A stretch of 13,334 nucleotides of DNA from CAZLLE01 sp964560425. GTDB lineage: Bacteria > Campylobacterota > Campylobacteria > Campylobacterales > QNZT01. Positions 6,648-13,334 of the stretch are shown here, in pieces. Each line of letters starts with the position of its first letter. Position 1 is the first letter of the stretch. The stretch is from NCBI GenBank assembly GCA_964560425.1, contig CAZLLE010000034.1:1-13334 (forward strand), in the 5' to 3' direction. Both the position numbers and the translations under genes were made by a program. The notes under the pieces are model-generated. The model had not been told where the DNA came from. It saw only the letters and a program-made list of their open reading frames with translations, and searched no databases.

Positions 6648-8597
6648 ATGAAAGATTTTTTATTAAAAATAATTAAGGGTCTAAAACAGAAAGATGTTTT
6701 AAAGTCTGAAGAGGAGTTATTGCAAAAATTAACTTTTCAAAAAGCGGTAAAAATAAAAATGGGCGAAATAAAGCTTGATTCAAAATATCGTATTGGTGTA
6801 GTTGATATTGCCAAAAATGGTACAGGCTATCTTGATGCTTATGGGCATGAGAGTGCCAAAGACTTGATGATTGAGGGGCATGATTTAAATAGTGCATCTA
6901 AAGGTGATATTGTTTTGGCAAAAAGAATTTTTTCCAAAGGTTCTCATCCCAAAGCAAAAGTGATAGAGATATTAAAAAAAGAGTTTGCCGTATCTATTGT
7001 ATATTTGGAAACTATAGGAGATATGGTTGTAGCCAAAAATATAAAAACAGGACTTCCTACTGTAGTAGCTGCTTCTCAAAAAGCACTTAAAATGTTACCA
7101 AAAGGTACAGTTTTGAAAGTTGATAACTATACATCTATGATTTTAGAAAACTTGGGTGTTTTATCTGATCCGAAAGTTGATGAAAAGATCTCTTTGGGAA
7201 TTTATAACAAAACTGAATTTTTTAGTGATGAGTGCGAGAGAGAGGCAAAAAGTTATGGAGATAGTGTTGATAAAGATATGTATCCTCAGAGGGAAGATTT
7301 AACTCATCTTGCATTTTGTACTATTGATCCACCTGATGCAAAAGATTTTGATGATGCAATATATTTTGATGTAGAGAAAAACACACTTTATGTTGCTATT
7401 GCAGATGTGAGTGAATATGTAAATGAAAATACATGTATTGATAAAGAGGCAAAAAATAGAGGTTTTTCTATATATTTCCCTCATAAGTCTATCCCTATGT
7501 TGCCACGAACTCTTAGTGAAAATATATGTTCTTTAAAACCTCTTGAAGATAGATTGGCTTTTATCTATAAAATAGTGCTTGATCCCAAATCTTTGGAGCC
7601 TATAAGAGAGGAGTTGATAAATGGTGTGATTAACTCTAAGAGGCGTTATACTTATGATCAAATTGATGCTTTTTTGGATGGTGATTTTTCACAAAAAGAT
7701 GAGGTTGATGATAAGATTTTAAAATTTTTACTCCCTCTTCAAAAAATATTACTCAAAGTAAAAGCAAAAAGATTATCAAATGGTTGTGAATTCTCCTCCG
7801 ATGAGGTAAGAATGACTCTTGATAAGGATCAAAATTTAATATCAACAAAAGTAGAACATGAAACACCCTCTCATGGTTTGATTGAAGATGCTATGCTTTT
7901 AGCTAATAAGGCTGCTGCTAAATCATTTGAAAAGGGAATTTTTAGGATTCATGAGAGACCATCAGTTGAGAGAATTGATGAACTGATGGACTCTTTGGCT
8001 GAGATTGGAATATATAGTGAAGTGTCAGACAATGTATATAAAACAATTAGAGATTTACAAAAAAAGGCTGATGAGTTAGATCTAAGAAGTGAAGTTGATA
8101 GATTGATTATTAGAGCTCAAAAACAGGCTATCTATTATCATGAAAGCTCTTTTGGACATTTTGGACTTGGATTTGATAAATATACACATTTTACCTCTCC
8201 TATTAGAAGATATAGTGATTTGGTTGTCCATAGACTTCTTAAAGCTATGAAAAAAAATGATGAAAAGTTGATTAAATATATCTTGGCAAATGTAGAAGTG
8301 ATTGCTATGAGAGTTAGTGAACTAGAGCGAGAGAGTGCAAAAGTTGCGTGGGATTATGCTGATAGAAAATATGCTAGATGGGCTTTGGAAAATATTGGAG
8401 AGGTTTTTGAAGCGACAGTTACAGATGTAAGTAGTATGCCTTTTGCTACAATTGAGGGTGAAATCTTTGGTGCTAGAGTATTTTTGATGGATTCAGAGGT
8501 TGCCCTTTTTGAGAAGGTAAAAGTTGAGATTTTGGAGAGTAGTATAACAGCTACTAAAATTATTGGTAGAGTGGTAGAGAGAGCTATAGATGTATAA
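6648..8597 (+). CDS. rnr: Ribonuclease R (RNB-family 3'-5' exoribonuclease)
   Basis: Processive hydrolytic exoribonuclease that degrades structured RNA from the 3' end, acting in mRNA decay and RNA quality control. The 649-residue product is shorter than the E. coli enzyme (about 810) but close to the length recalled for epsilonproteobacterial forms. An N-terminal cold-shock/OB region covers about residues 40-170. The RNB catalytic domain starts near 215 with DPPDAKDFDDA (227-237), whose Asp227, Asp233, Asp235 and Asp236 form the metal site. YFPHKSIPMLPRTLSENICSL (about 276-296) and SPIRRYSDL (about 517-525) are canonical RNB motifs. The last about 65 residues look like an S1 RNA-binding domain. 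The long Lys-rich tail of E. coli RNase R is absent. The ribosome-binding site is weak (AAGAG). Its end overlaps holA by 8 bp, the same pairing as recalled in Helicobacter. Confidence 0.96.
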   Translation: MKDFLLKIIKGLKQKDVLKSEEELLQKLTFQKAVKIKMGEIKLDSKYRIGVVDIAKNGTGYLDAYGHESAKDLMIEGHDLNSASKGDIVLAKRIFSKGSHPKAKVIEILKKEFAVSIVYLETIGDMVVAKNIKTGLPTVVAASQKALKMLPKGTVLKVDNYTSMILENLGVLSDPKVDEKISLGIYNKTEFFSDECEREAKSYGDSVDKDMYPQREDLTHLAFCTIDPPDAKDFDDAIYFDVEKNTLYVAIADVSEYVNENTCIDKEAKNRGFSIYFPHKSIPMLPRTLSENICSLKPLEDRLAFIYKIVLDPKSLEPIREELINGVINSKRRYTYDQIDAFLDGDFSQKDEVDDKILKFLLPLQKILLKVKAKRLSNGCEFSSDEVRMTLDKDQNLISTKVEHETPSHGLIEDAMLLANKAAAKSFEKGIFRIHERPSVERIDELMDSLAEIGIYSEVSDNVYKTIRDLQKKADELDLRSEVDRLIIRAQKQAIYYHESSFGHFGLGFDKYTHFTSPIRRYSDLVVHRLLKAMKKNDEKLIKYILANVEVIAMRVSELERESAKVAWDYADRKYARWALENIGEVFEATVTDVSSMPFATIEGEIFGARVFLMDSEVALFEKVKVEILESSITATKIIGRVVERAIDV

Positions 8598-9570
8598 AAG
8601 AGAGTTAGATCAAAAAATTAGATCAAATAAAATTCCAAAATCTATATTTTTATATGGAGAGAACTTTTTTAGTTCATCTTATGGCTCTTATTTGGCTAGT
8701 AGATGTACATCAAAAGATAATATGTTATCTTTCTATTTTGAGGAGTACTCTTATGAGAGTGCCAAAAATTATATCTCTCAGCCATCTCTATTTGGTGATA
8801 TATCTCTACTCTATATAAAAGGTGATCATAAAATCCCAAAAAAAGAGTTGGATACTTTGGTCTCTCTTTGTGATAAAAATAGTAGTAGTTTTTTTATATA
8901 TGAGTTTTGTGGTAGTGATAAAGTTGCCAAAGATATGAGTAGATCATTTTCCAAAAAAAAGAGTGCTGATTTTGTGAGGTTTTTTAGACCATCTTTGAGT
9001 GAAGCTGTAGCATCTTTGTCAAAAAAAGCTAATCAAATTGGTTTGGAGATTGACTCTTTTGCTCTGCAACATCTATTTTTATTACAAAATGAAGATCTAT
9101 CTATTGCAAATAGAGAGCTTGAAAAACTTCTTTTATTGGATAAAAAAGTGACTGCCGATGATATAGATGAGCATGTTTATGGAATGGGTGAAATTAGGAT
9201 TGATGATTTTATCAATGATCTTTTGGCAAAAAAAGATATTAGAGATGAACTTTATAAATTGCTTGAAGTAAGTTCTTTGGATGAGATATTGATTATTAAT
9301 ACATTGCAAAACTATATTGTCTCTCTATTCTTATTCAATAGTTATATTAAAATTCATGGTAAATATGATGTTATTGCTATCTTGGGTTATCCTTTGCCTC
9401 CCAATTTAGTCAAAGAGAGAGCCTCTTTATCTATCAAAATTAACTTTGAAACTTATCAGAAATTATTAAATTTACTATCAGAATGTGAGTTTAAGTTAAA
9501 AAAAGTACCACTTATTGATAAAAATTCACTTCTTATTGCTACTTTAATAAAACTACAAACATTATTATAG
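8590..9570 (+). CDS. holA: DNA polymerase III subunit delta
   Basis: Clamp-loader subunit that opens the beta sliding clamp so that it can be loaded on primed DNA. The 326-residue length fits the family. The N-terminal region (IFLYGENFF, residues about 19-27) corresponds to the degenerate nucleotide-fold start of delta (usual form LYGED), followed by helical segments with NRELEKLLLL near 176 and a C-terminal collar domain ending in DKNSLLIATLIKLQTLL, similar to other divergent epsilonproteobacterial HolA proteins. The ATG at 8590 lies inside the end of rnr (8-bp overlap), with only a purine-rich AGAG upstream, so translational coupling to rnr is likely. The identification rests on the fold-typical motifs plus the rnr-holA-rpsF-ssb-rpsR gene order recalled from Helicobacter; delta sequences are poorly conserved. 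Confidence 0.88.
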   Translation: MYKRELDQKIRSNKIPKSIFLYGENFFSSSYGSYLASRCTSKDNMLSFYFEEYSYESAKNYISQPSLFGDISLLYIKGDHKIPKKELDTLVSLCDKNSSSFFIYEFCGSDKVAKDMSRSFSKKKSADFVRFFRPSLSEAVASLSKKANQIGLEIDSFALQHLFLLQNEDLSIANRELEKLLLLDKKVTADDIDEHVYGMGEIRIDDFINDLLAKKDIRDELYKLLEVSSLDEILIINTLQNYIVSLFLFNSYIKIHGKYDVIAILGYPLPPNLVKERASLSIKINFETYQKLLNLLSECEFKLKKVPLIDKNSLLIATLIKLQTLL

Positions 9571-9651
9571 TATCTTCTCCATCGCACGAAAATAACGCAA
9601 GTATTACCTTGCTCGTATTTACGAGCTATAAACCCATAAGGAGAATTATAT
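9571..9651 (+). promoter_or_regulatory. rpsF leader with two overlapping hairpins (candidate S6/S18 autoregulatory element)
   Basis: The 81-bp gap between holA and rpsF contains two perfect stems that share two bases: GCAAG/CTTGC (9597-9601 with 9608-9612, loop TATTAC) and GCTCGT/ACGAGC (9611-9616 with 9621-9626, loop ATTT). They cannot both form fully. The second ends 11 bases before the TAAGGAG ribosome-binding site at 9637-9643. No U-tract follows, so this is not a terminator. Leaders bound by the S6:S18 complex are known upstream of rpsF in many bacteria, but the CCG bulge of that published motif is not evident here, so the regulatory role is inference. A weak -10 (TATTAT at 9563-9568) at the holA end may start the leader. 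Confidence 0.4.
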
Positions 9652-10041
9652 ATGAGACATTACGAAATGCTTTTCATAGTTAAGCCTACAATCACAAATG
9701 AAGAGACTTTAGGCAAGTTGAGTTTTGTAAAAGAACTTTTAGAGAAAAATGGTGCCCAAATTGTTGCTGTTGATGATAGAGGAACAAGAGCATTAGCTTA
9801 TCCTATCGAGAAACATGAGAGAGGTCACTATTTTGTTGTTTATTATAAAGGTGTTCCTGCTTCAGCTGATGAAGTTTTGAGAAACTTAAGAATTGATGAA
9901 GAGATTATTCGATTTTTAAATGTAAAATTTGATAAGAAAAAAGAGATTGCTAGTTGGGATAAATTAGTAGCTTCAGTAAAGAAAAAAACAGAAGTAAAAG
10001 AAGAGACTCCAGCTCCAGCAGAGACTCCAGCAGCAGAGTAA
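9652..10041 (+). CDS. rpsF: 30S ribosomal protein S6
   Basis: Small-subunit protein that binds 16S rRNA together with S18 on the platform. The start MRHYEMLFIVKP and the motif RALAYPIEKHERGHYF (about residues 45-60) are typical of S6, as is NLRIDEEIIRFL near 79-90. The core ends near residue 107. A low-complexity acidic Pro/Ala/Glu tail of about 20 residues follows, encoded by a short imperfect duplication (GAGACTCCAGC repeated). Such C-terminal tails are variable in S6 and, in E. coli, receive added glutamates from RimK; that modification here is not shown. A strong TAAGGAG lies eight bases before the ATG. First gene of an rpsF-ssb-rpsR unit. Confidence 0.97.
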   Translation: MRHYEMLFIVKPTITNEETLGKLSFVKELLEKNGAQIVAVDDRGTRALAYPIEKHERGHYFVVYYKGVPASADEVLRNLRIDEEIIRFLNVKFDKKKEIASWDKLVASVKKKTEVKEETPAPAETPAAE

Positions 10042-10059
10042 TTACTCAAAGGTAAAAAT

Positions 10060-10602
10060 ATGTTCAATAAAGTGATAATGGTTGGTAATCTTACAAGAGA
10101 TTTAGAGCTTAGATATGCACCTTCTGGTACAGCAATAGGAAATACAGGTATTGCTACAAGTAGAAAGTTCAAATCAGGAACTGGTGAATCAAGAGAAGAG
10201 GTATGTTTTGTAGATATCACTTTTTTTGGTAGAACTGCCGAAATTGCAAATCAATATTTGAGAAAAGGTTCTAAAGTATTGGTTGAGGGTAGATTAAAAT
10301 ATGATACTTGGGATGATCAAAATGGAAATCGACGAAGCAAACACTCTATCACTGTAGAGTCTATGCAGATGTTAGGTTCCAAAAATGATAGTGATGGTGG
10401 TGGGTATAATAATCAAGCTCCATCAAATAGTTATCAAGGTCAAAATCAAGGCTATAATAACCAACAACAAAGTAACAGTTATAATCCGCCAATGCAACAA
10501 CAATCTAGTGGATATAATCAACCACCAGCACAACAACAAGAGCATAAAAAACCAGATGATATACCATCTATTGATGTAGATGATAGTGAAATACCATTTT
10601 AG
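10060..10602 (+). CDS. ssb: Single-stranded DNA-binding protein
   Basis: Binds and protects single-stranded DNA in replication, repair and recombination, and recruits partner proteins through its C-terminal tip. The 180-residue product has an N-terminal OB fold (about residues 1-107) with the usual MVGNLTRDLELRY start, FVDITFFGRTAEIANQYLRKG at about 49-69, and VEGRLKYDTWDD. A flexible Gln/Asn/Tyr/Pro-rich linker of about 60 residues follows. The last residues DDSEIPF form the conserved acidic-hydrophobic tip that partner proteins recognise. AAAGG seven bases before the ATG supports the start. It sits between rpsF and rpsR, a widely conserved order. Confidence 0.97.
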   Translation: MFNKVIMVGNLTRDLELRYAPSGTAIGNTGIATSRKFKSGTGESREEVCFVDITFFGRTAEIANQYLRKGSKVLVEGRLKYDTWDDQNGNRRSKHSITVESMQMLGSKNDSDGGGYNNQAPSNSYQGQNQGYNNQQQSNSYNPPMQQQSSGYNQPPAQQQEHKKPDDIPSIDVDDSEIPF

Positions 10603-10629
10603 AAATATATAAAAGTTAAGGAATAAAAC

Positions 10630-10896
10630 ATGGCAGAAAGAAGAAAATATTCAAAAAAATATTGCAGATATTGTGAAGGAAAAACAGACTTTTTAGATTA
10701 TAAAGAGCCAAGTACTTTTAAATTTTCTCTATCAGAGAGATATAAAATTATGCCAAGAAGATTGACTGGTAATTGTAAAAAACACCAAGTAATGGTAGAA
10801 AATGCAATTAAAAGAGCAAGACAAGCGGCTATTGTTCCATATGTAGCAAGTAGAAAAAAACTTATTGATAATCCATTTGCTGGATTTAGATCATAA
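10630..10896 (+). CDS. rpsR: 30S ribosomal protein S18, zinc-binding (C+) form
   Basis: Small-subunit protein that pairs with S6 on the 30S platform. The 88-residue product carries the S18 core (LTGNCKKHQ, AIKRARQAAIVPY). It retains a potential zinc site: Cys12 and Cys15 (CRYC) with Cys49 and His52 (CKKH), so it looks like the C+ form of S18 rather than a zinc-independent C- version. AAGGA seven bases before the ATG supports the start. It closes the rpsF-ssb-rpsR unit and is followed within 10 bp by a strong hairpin terminator. Confidence 0.97.
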   Translation: MAERRKYSKKYCRYCEGKTDFLDYKEPSTFKFSLSERYKIMPRRLTGNCKKHQVMVENAIKRARQAAIVPYVASRKKLIDNPFAGFRS

Positions 10897-10902
10897 TATT
10901 TT

Positions 10903-10938
10903 TTAGATAGAGTATTTGTACTCTATCTAATTTACTTT
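10903..10938 (+). terminator. Rho-independent terminator after rpsR
   Basis: A perfect 12-bp stem (10903-10914 with 10919-10930) with a TTTG loop is followed by TTTACTTT. It lies between the convergent rpsR and ppx genes and its right arm abuts the ppx stop codon at 10932. The T-rich tail is on the plus-strand side, so it mainly serves rpsR; the stem could also hinder transcripts coming from ppx, though there is no clean U-tract on that side. Confidence 0.85.
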
Positions 10939-11858
10939 ATTAATTCCAATTTTTGACACTCACTAAAAGCAATACCCTCTCTAATTCCATCATCAATGAC
11001 TATAGTGCTATTAAACCCTCCAATATTAAAAATCTCTTCAAACATTAAAATACCAGATACAATAAGATCTTCTCGTCCTACTCCCACACTTTTGGTTCTC
11101 TCCTCTTCACTCATAGATAGGAGTCTTTTTAGTTGTTTTACCAAGTCTGATCTAGATAAGATAGTACCATTGATTTTTTCTGGATTATAATTATCATATC
11201 TCATTCCCAATTTCATAGATGCCACGGTAGTTGGTGTTCCTGCTGTGGAGATAAATTTTTCTACTCTTCCATATTTGTAATATACCTCTTTGGTAAATAG
11301 TTTCATCTCATGCATAAGAGCAGGTATGGCATTTGATATAGCACTAAGTGAATCAAAGCTTTGTGTGAGTGTAACGATACCTATTTTGAAGCTTTTTGAT
11401 ATGGTTATATTTGGATAATAAAATATTAGTTCCGTAGAGCCACCACCAATATCAGCAATCATGAAGCTTTTGGCTGATTCATTTAATAGTTTGAGTCGAT
11501 TTTGTGTAGCATTTAGGGCATATTTTGCTTCATCATCCCCACTTATTATTTCAAATGTTATCTCTGTGTTCTTTTCTATTGCTTCTAATATCTCTTTGGA
11601 GTTTTTAGCTTGTCTAATAGCTTCTGTTGTAACTGCTTTGATTATGGAGTTTGAAAAGTCTATTTGCCCTTTTGCTTCATTGATTGCTTGAATAATTCTA
11701 TCTAGTGAAGCGTAAGATATCAGACCTGTTTTGGCTAGTCCATCAGCGGTTTTTACTGTTTTGTGAAAAGTACCTAGCTTTTTTTTGCTTTGGCAATCTA
11801 TTTTTAGTATTCTAATAGCATTTGAGCCAAGATCTATTGCAACTATATTTTTACTCAT
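10932..11858 (-). CDS. ppx/gppA: Exopolyphosphatase / guanosine pentaphosphate phosphohydrolase (Ppx/GppA)
   Basis: Member of the ASKHA-fold Ppx/GppA family, which removes terminal phosphate from polyphosphate and/or converts pppGpp to ppGpp; which substrate dominates cannot be told from sequence. The phosphate-binding loops are clear: VAIDLGSNAIR at residues 6-16 and ADIGGGSTEL at 135-144. ISGDDEA (about 105-111) stands where the family has SGxEEA. I chose ATG at 11858 (308 residues) because AAGGGG lies just upstream and the fold starts immediately. A longer in-frame start at 11909 would add 17 uncharacteristic residues and lie upstream of the best promoter elements. Only the compact one-domain-pair form is present; the extra C-terminal domains of E. 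coli Ppx are missing. It is divergent from mfd and convergent with rpsR. Confidence 0.93.
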   Translation of the reverse strand: MSKNIVAIDLGSNAIRILKIDCQSKKKLGTFHKTVKTADGLAKTGLISYASLDRIIQAINEAKGQIDFSNSIIKAVTTEAIRQAKNSKEILEAIEKNTEITFEIISGDDEAKYALNATQNRLKLLNESAKSFMIADIGGGSTELIFYYPNITISKSFKIGIVTLTQSFDSLSAISNAIPALMHEMKLFTKEVYYKYGRVEKFISTAGTPTTVASMKLGMRYDNYNPEKINGTILSRSDLVKQLKRLLSMSEEERTKSVGVGREDLIVSGILMFEEIFNIGGFNSTIVIDDGIREGIAFSECQKLELIK

Positions 11859-11874
11859 GAGTCCCCTTTGTCCT

Positions 11875-11885
11875 ATTATATTATA
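11875..11885 (-). promoter_or_regulatory. Predicted -10 elements for ppx/gppA
   Basis: Two overlapping perfect TATAAT hexamers on the minus strand (11875-11880 and 11880-11885) precede the ATG at 11858. The upstream one would start transcription near 11873 and give a leader of about 15 bases that still carries the AAGGGG site. Predicted only. Confidence 0.45.
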
Positions 11886-11893
11886 ATTACATT

Positions 11894-11902
11894 TGATATA
11901 AT
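11894..11902 (+). promoter_or_regulatory. Predicted extended -10 promoter for mfd
   Basis: TGATATAAT is a perfect extended -10. Transcription would begin near 11909, about 20 bases before the TTG start of mfd at 11929. It lies 11 bp from the nearest opposing ppx -10, so polymerase bound at one should exclude the other. Confidence 0.6.
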
Positions 11903-11928
11903 CTCGCATATTTTTTCAAGGGTTATAG

Positions 11929-13334
11929 TTGCAAGCTAGAGTATATGAATATCTAAAAGATAAACCAAAAGTAGAGTTACTTATTGTAAGAGATGAGAAA
12001 GAGGCATCTTCATATAGAGATGTAGCCTCTTTTTTAAACTATAGAGTATATAAATTACCAGATTTTCGAGCAAATATTGGTGATGATCTTCGTTCTTTTA
12101 AAGAGGAGCTTTTTGAGATTTTATCCACTCTTCAAAAATTTTATAGTGATAAAAAGCAGAATAAATTATTAATCTCTCCTATTCGTACTGTAATGAATCC
12201 TCTTCCCAAAAAAGAGATTTTGCAATTTTTTGATATCTCTTTTGCCGATACACTTGATATCAAAGAGTTAAAAACTAAACTTTATAATTGGGGATATAGT
12301 TTTGTGGATATTATAGAAGAGGAGGGTGAAGTCTCTTTTCGTGGTGATATTATTGATATCTATCCTATATCTTCGCCTTCTCCTTTTCGTATCTCTTTGT
12401 TTGATGATGAGGTTGAAGAGATTAGAGCTTTCTCTCCTCACACACAAAAAAGTATTGACAAAGAGCTAGAGAGTATCAAAGTTATTCCTGCATATTTTAG
12501 TTTGAGTAGCGATGAGTTTGAGATGATTTCAAATAGAGTAGATGAGCTACAAAGTGATAGTTTTATCAAAGATATTAGCTCTCTTGGTTTTTGGTGTTTG
12601 GAGGATTTGGCTACAGATTTTGTAGAAAATTATAACTCTATTTTAAGCTCCTCTATGGTCAGTGATATAGAAGAGATTTTCTCATTTATAGAAAATCCCA
12701 CCAAAAAAGAGCAATTTCTAAAACTCCCTATAGTAGATGAAGCAGAAGTTTATAAAGATATAGAAGCAATTAATATCAATGATTTCTTAAACTATCACCA
12801 AAACAAAAAGATTAAAATTATCGCCTCAAATGAAGCTATTTATAAACAACACTCTATTGATCCAGATATAAAATTTAAGATGATTAATGAAGATTATATC
12901 TTGAATGTCATGAGTGATGAAGAGCTTATTATCTCTCTAAATAGACCAAAAAGAAAAAAACGACTCAAAAAGAGTAGTATTATATTAGATGAGCTAAAAA
13001 TTGGTGATTATATTGTTCATGAAAACTATGGAATAGGGGTTTTTAAAGGGCTTACAAATACTACTGTGCTTGGAGCGGTGAGGGATTTTGTAGAGATTAG
13101 CTATCAAAATGATGATAAATTGCTTATTCCTGTAGAGAATCTAAATGTAATTGATAGATATATTGGTGAAGGTGGTTTGGCTAGTGTTGATAAACTTGGT
13201 AAAGGAACTTTCCTTAAACTCAAAGAGAAGACAAAAGCAAAACTTTTTGAGATTGCCAAAGATATTATAGAGATTGCTGCCAAAAGAGAGCTTACAAATG
13301 CCCCTATAATTAGAAGTAATTTTGATGAACTCTC
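11929..13334 (+). CDS. mfd: Transcription-repair coupling factor Mfd (C-terminus cut by window edge)
   Basis: DNA translocase that displaces RNA polymerase stalled at lesions and recruits UvrA for nucleotide-excision repair. I translated 468 codons from TTG at 11929 without a stop. The N-terminal UvrB-like region carries SFRGDIIDIYP...FDDEVEEIRAFSPHTQ (about residues 135-185), the typical Mfd/UvrB homology segment. The RNA-polymerase-interacting (CarD-like) domain starts near residue 359 with GDYIVHENYGIGVFKGL. The helicase motor domains lie beyond the edge. The start is TTG: AAGGG at 11918-11922 lies six bases before it, a perfect promoter lies just upstream, and the next in-frame Met is more than 80 residues in. 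Residues just after the start (QARVYEYLKDKP) fit the N-terminus expected of epsilonproteobacterial Mfd. Confidence 0.95.
   Translation, partial: MQARVYEYLKDKPKVELLIVRDEKEASSYRDVASFLNYRVYKLPDFRANIGDDLRSFKEELFEILSTLQKFYSDKKQNKLLISPIRTVMNPLPKKEILQFFDISFADTLDIKELKTKLYNWGYSFVDIIEEEGEVSFRGDIIDIYPISSPSPFRISLFDDEVEEIRAFSPHTQKSIDKELESIKVIPAYFSLSSDEFEMISNRVDELQSDSFIKDISSLGFWCLEDLATDFVENYNSILSSSMVSDIEEIFSFIENPTKKEQFLKLPIVDEAEVYKDIEAININDFLNYHQNKKIKIIASNEAIYKQHSIDPDIKFKMINEDYILNVMSDEELIISLNRPKRKKRLKKSSIILDELKIGDYIVHENYGIGVFKGLTNTTVLGAVRDFVEISYQNDDKLLIPVENLNVIDRYIGEGGLASVDKLGKGTFLKLKEKTKAKLFEIAKDIIEIAAKRELTNAPIIRSNFDEL

Noticed and set aside
9843..10220. A 125-codon open frame on the minus strand across the end of rpsF and the start of ssb.
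   Set aside because: It is antisense to two certain genes, has no ribosome-binding site, and its composition is that of a reverse-frame shadow (Ser/Thr/Leu-rich, low-complexity tail mirroring the S6 Pro/Ala tail).
11859..11909. Longer start for ppx/gppA at 11909.
   Set aside because: It adds 17 residues without family similarity, spans the predicted ppx -10 elements, and lacks a ribosome-binding site, whereas the ATG at 11858 has AAGGGG.
1..13334. Search for CRISPR arrays, insertion sequences, attachment sites, tRNA or rRNA genes.
   Set aside because: No direct-repeat series, transposase frame, terminal inverted repeats or tRNA-like cloverleaf was noticed; nearly all bases are explained by housekeeping genes. 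This was by eye only.

Overview
The window is low-GC, densely packed bacterial DNA. Its gene order and protein types point to the Campylobacterota (Epsilonproteobacteria). Two blocks support this. The left block fits, from memory, a neighbourhood of Campylobacter jejuni (around Cj0840c-Cj0845c): fbp, mobB, a lipoprotein, a lytic transglycosylase, YggT and gltX. The right block (RNase R, holA, rpsF, ssb, rpsR) fits the order recalled from Helicobacter pylori (around HP1248-HP1244). Promoter-like sites also look right for the phylum: extended -10 boxes after T-rich stretches, with no clear -35. The genus cannot be fixed from this sequence; a free-living relative of Sulfurovum or Sulfurimonas is a guess.

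Layout. On the minus strand, positions 1-1261 hold mobB followed by fbp, which runs off the left edge. A divergent 71-bp gap separates mobB from a small plus-strand lipoprotein gene, whose 3' end overlaps the convergent transglycosylase gene by 44 bp. Positions 1781-4981 form a minus-strand operon gltX-yggT-slt with overlapping gene ends. A secreted subtilisin-family protease (5081-6490, minus) stands alone between the two conserved blocks. From 6648 to 10896 a plus-strand series encodes RNase R, the DNA polymerase III delta subunit, ribosomal protein S6, SSB and ribosomal protein S18, closed by a strong hairpin terminator. A minus-strand ppx/gppA gene and the plus-strand mfd gene (TTG start, cut by the right edge) diverge from a compact shared promoter region.

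Functionally this is mostly housekeeping: gluconeogenesis (Fbp), molybdenum cofactor maturation (MobB), cell-wall turnover (Slt), RNA decay (RNase R), replication (HolA, SSB), translation (S6, S18), polyphosphate/ppGpp metabolism (Ppx/GppA) and transcription-coupled repair (Mfd). No mobile element, CRISPR array, tRNA or rRNA was seen.

The standout is the gltX gene. It is full length, uninterrupted and in its conserved operon, but the encoded glutamyl-tRNA synthetase lacks the KMSKS loop and has lost residues that bind glutamate (the Arg of IRGED is Val, the Tyr of PTYNFA is His). Two near-invariant Thr are also changed to Ile (PSPTG to PSPIG, RIEDTD to RIEDID). It looks like a synthetase paralogue that has lost or changed its aminoacylation chemistry while being kept as a protein. 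A second observation is a pair of overlapping, mutually exclusive hairpins in the rpsF leader, a candidate ribosomal-protein autoregulatory element.
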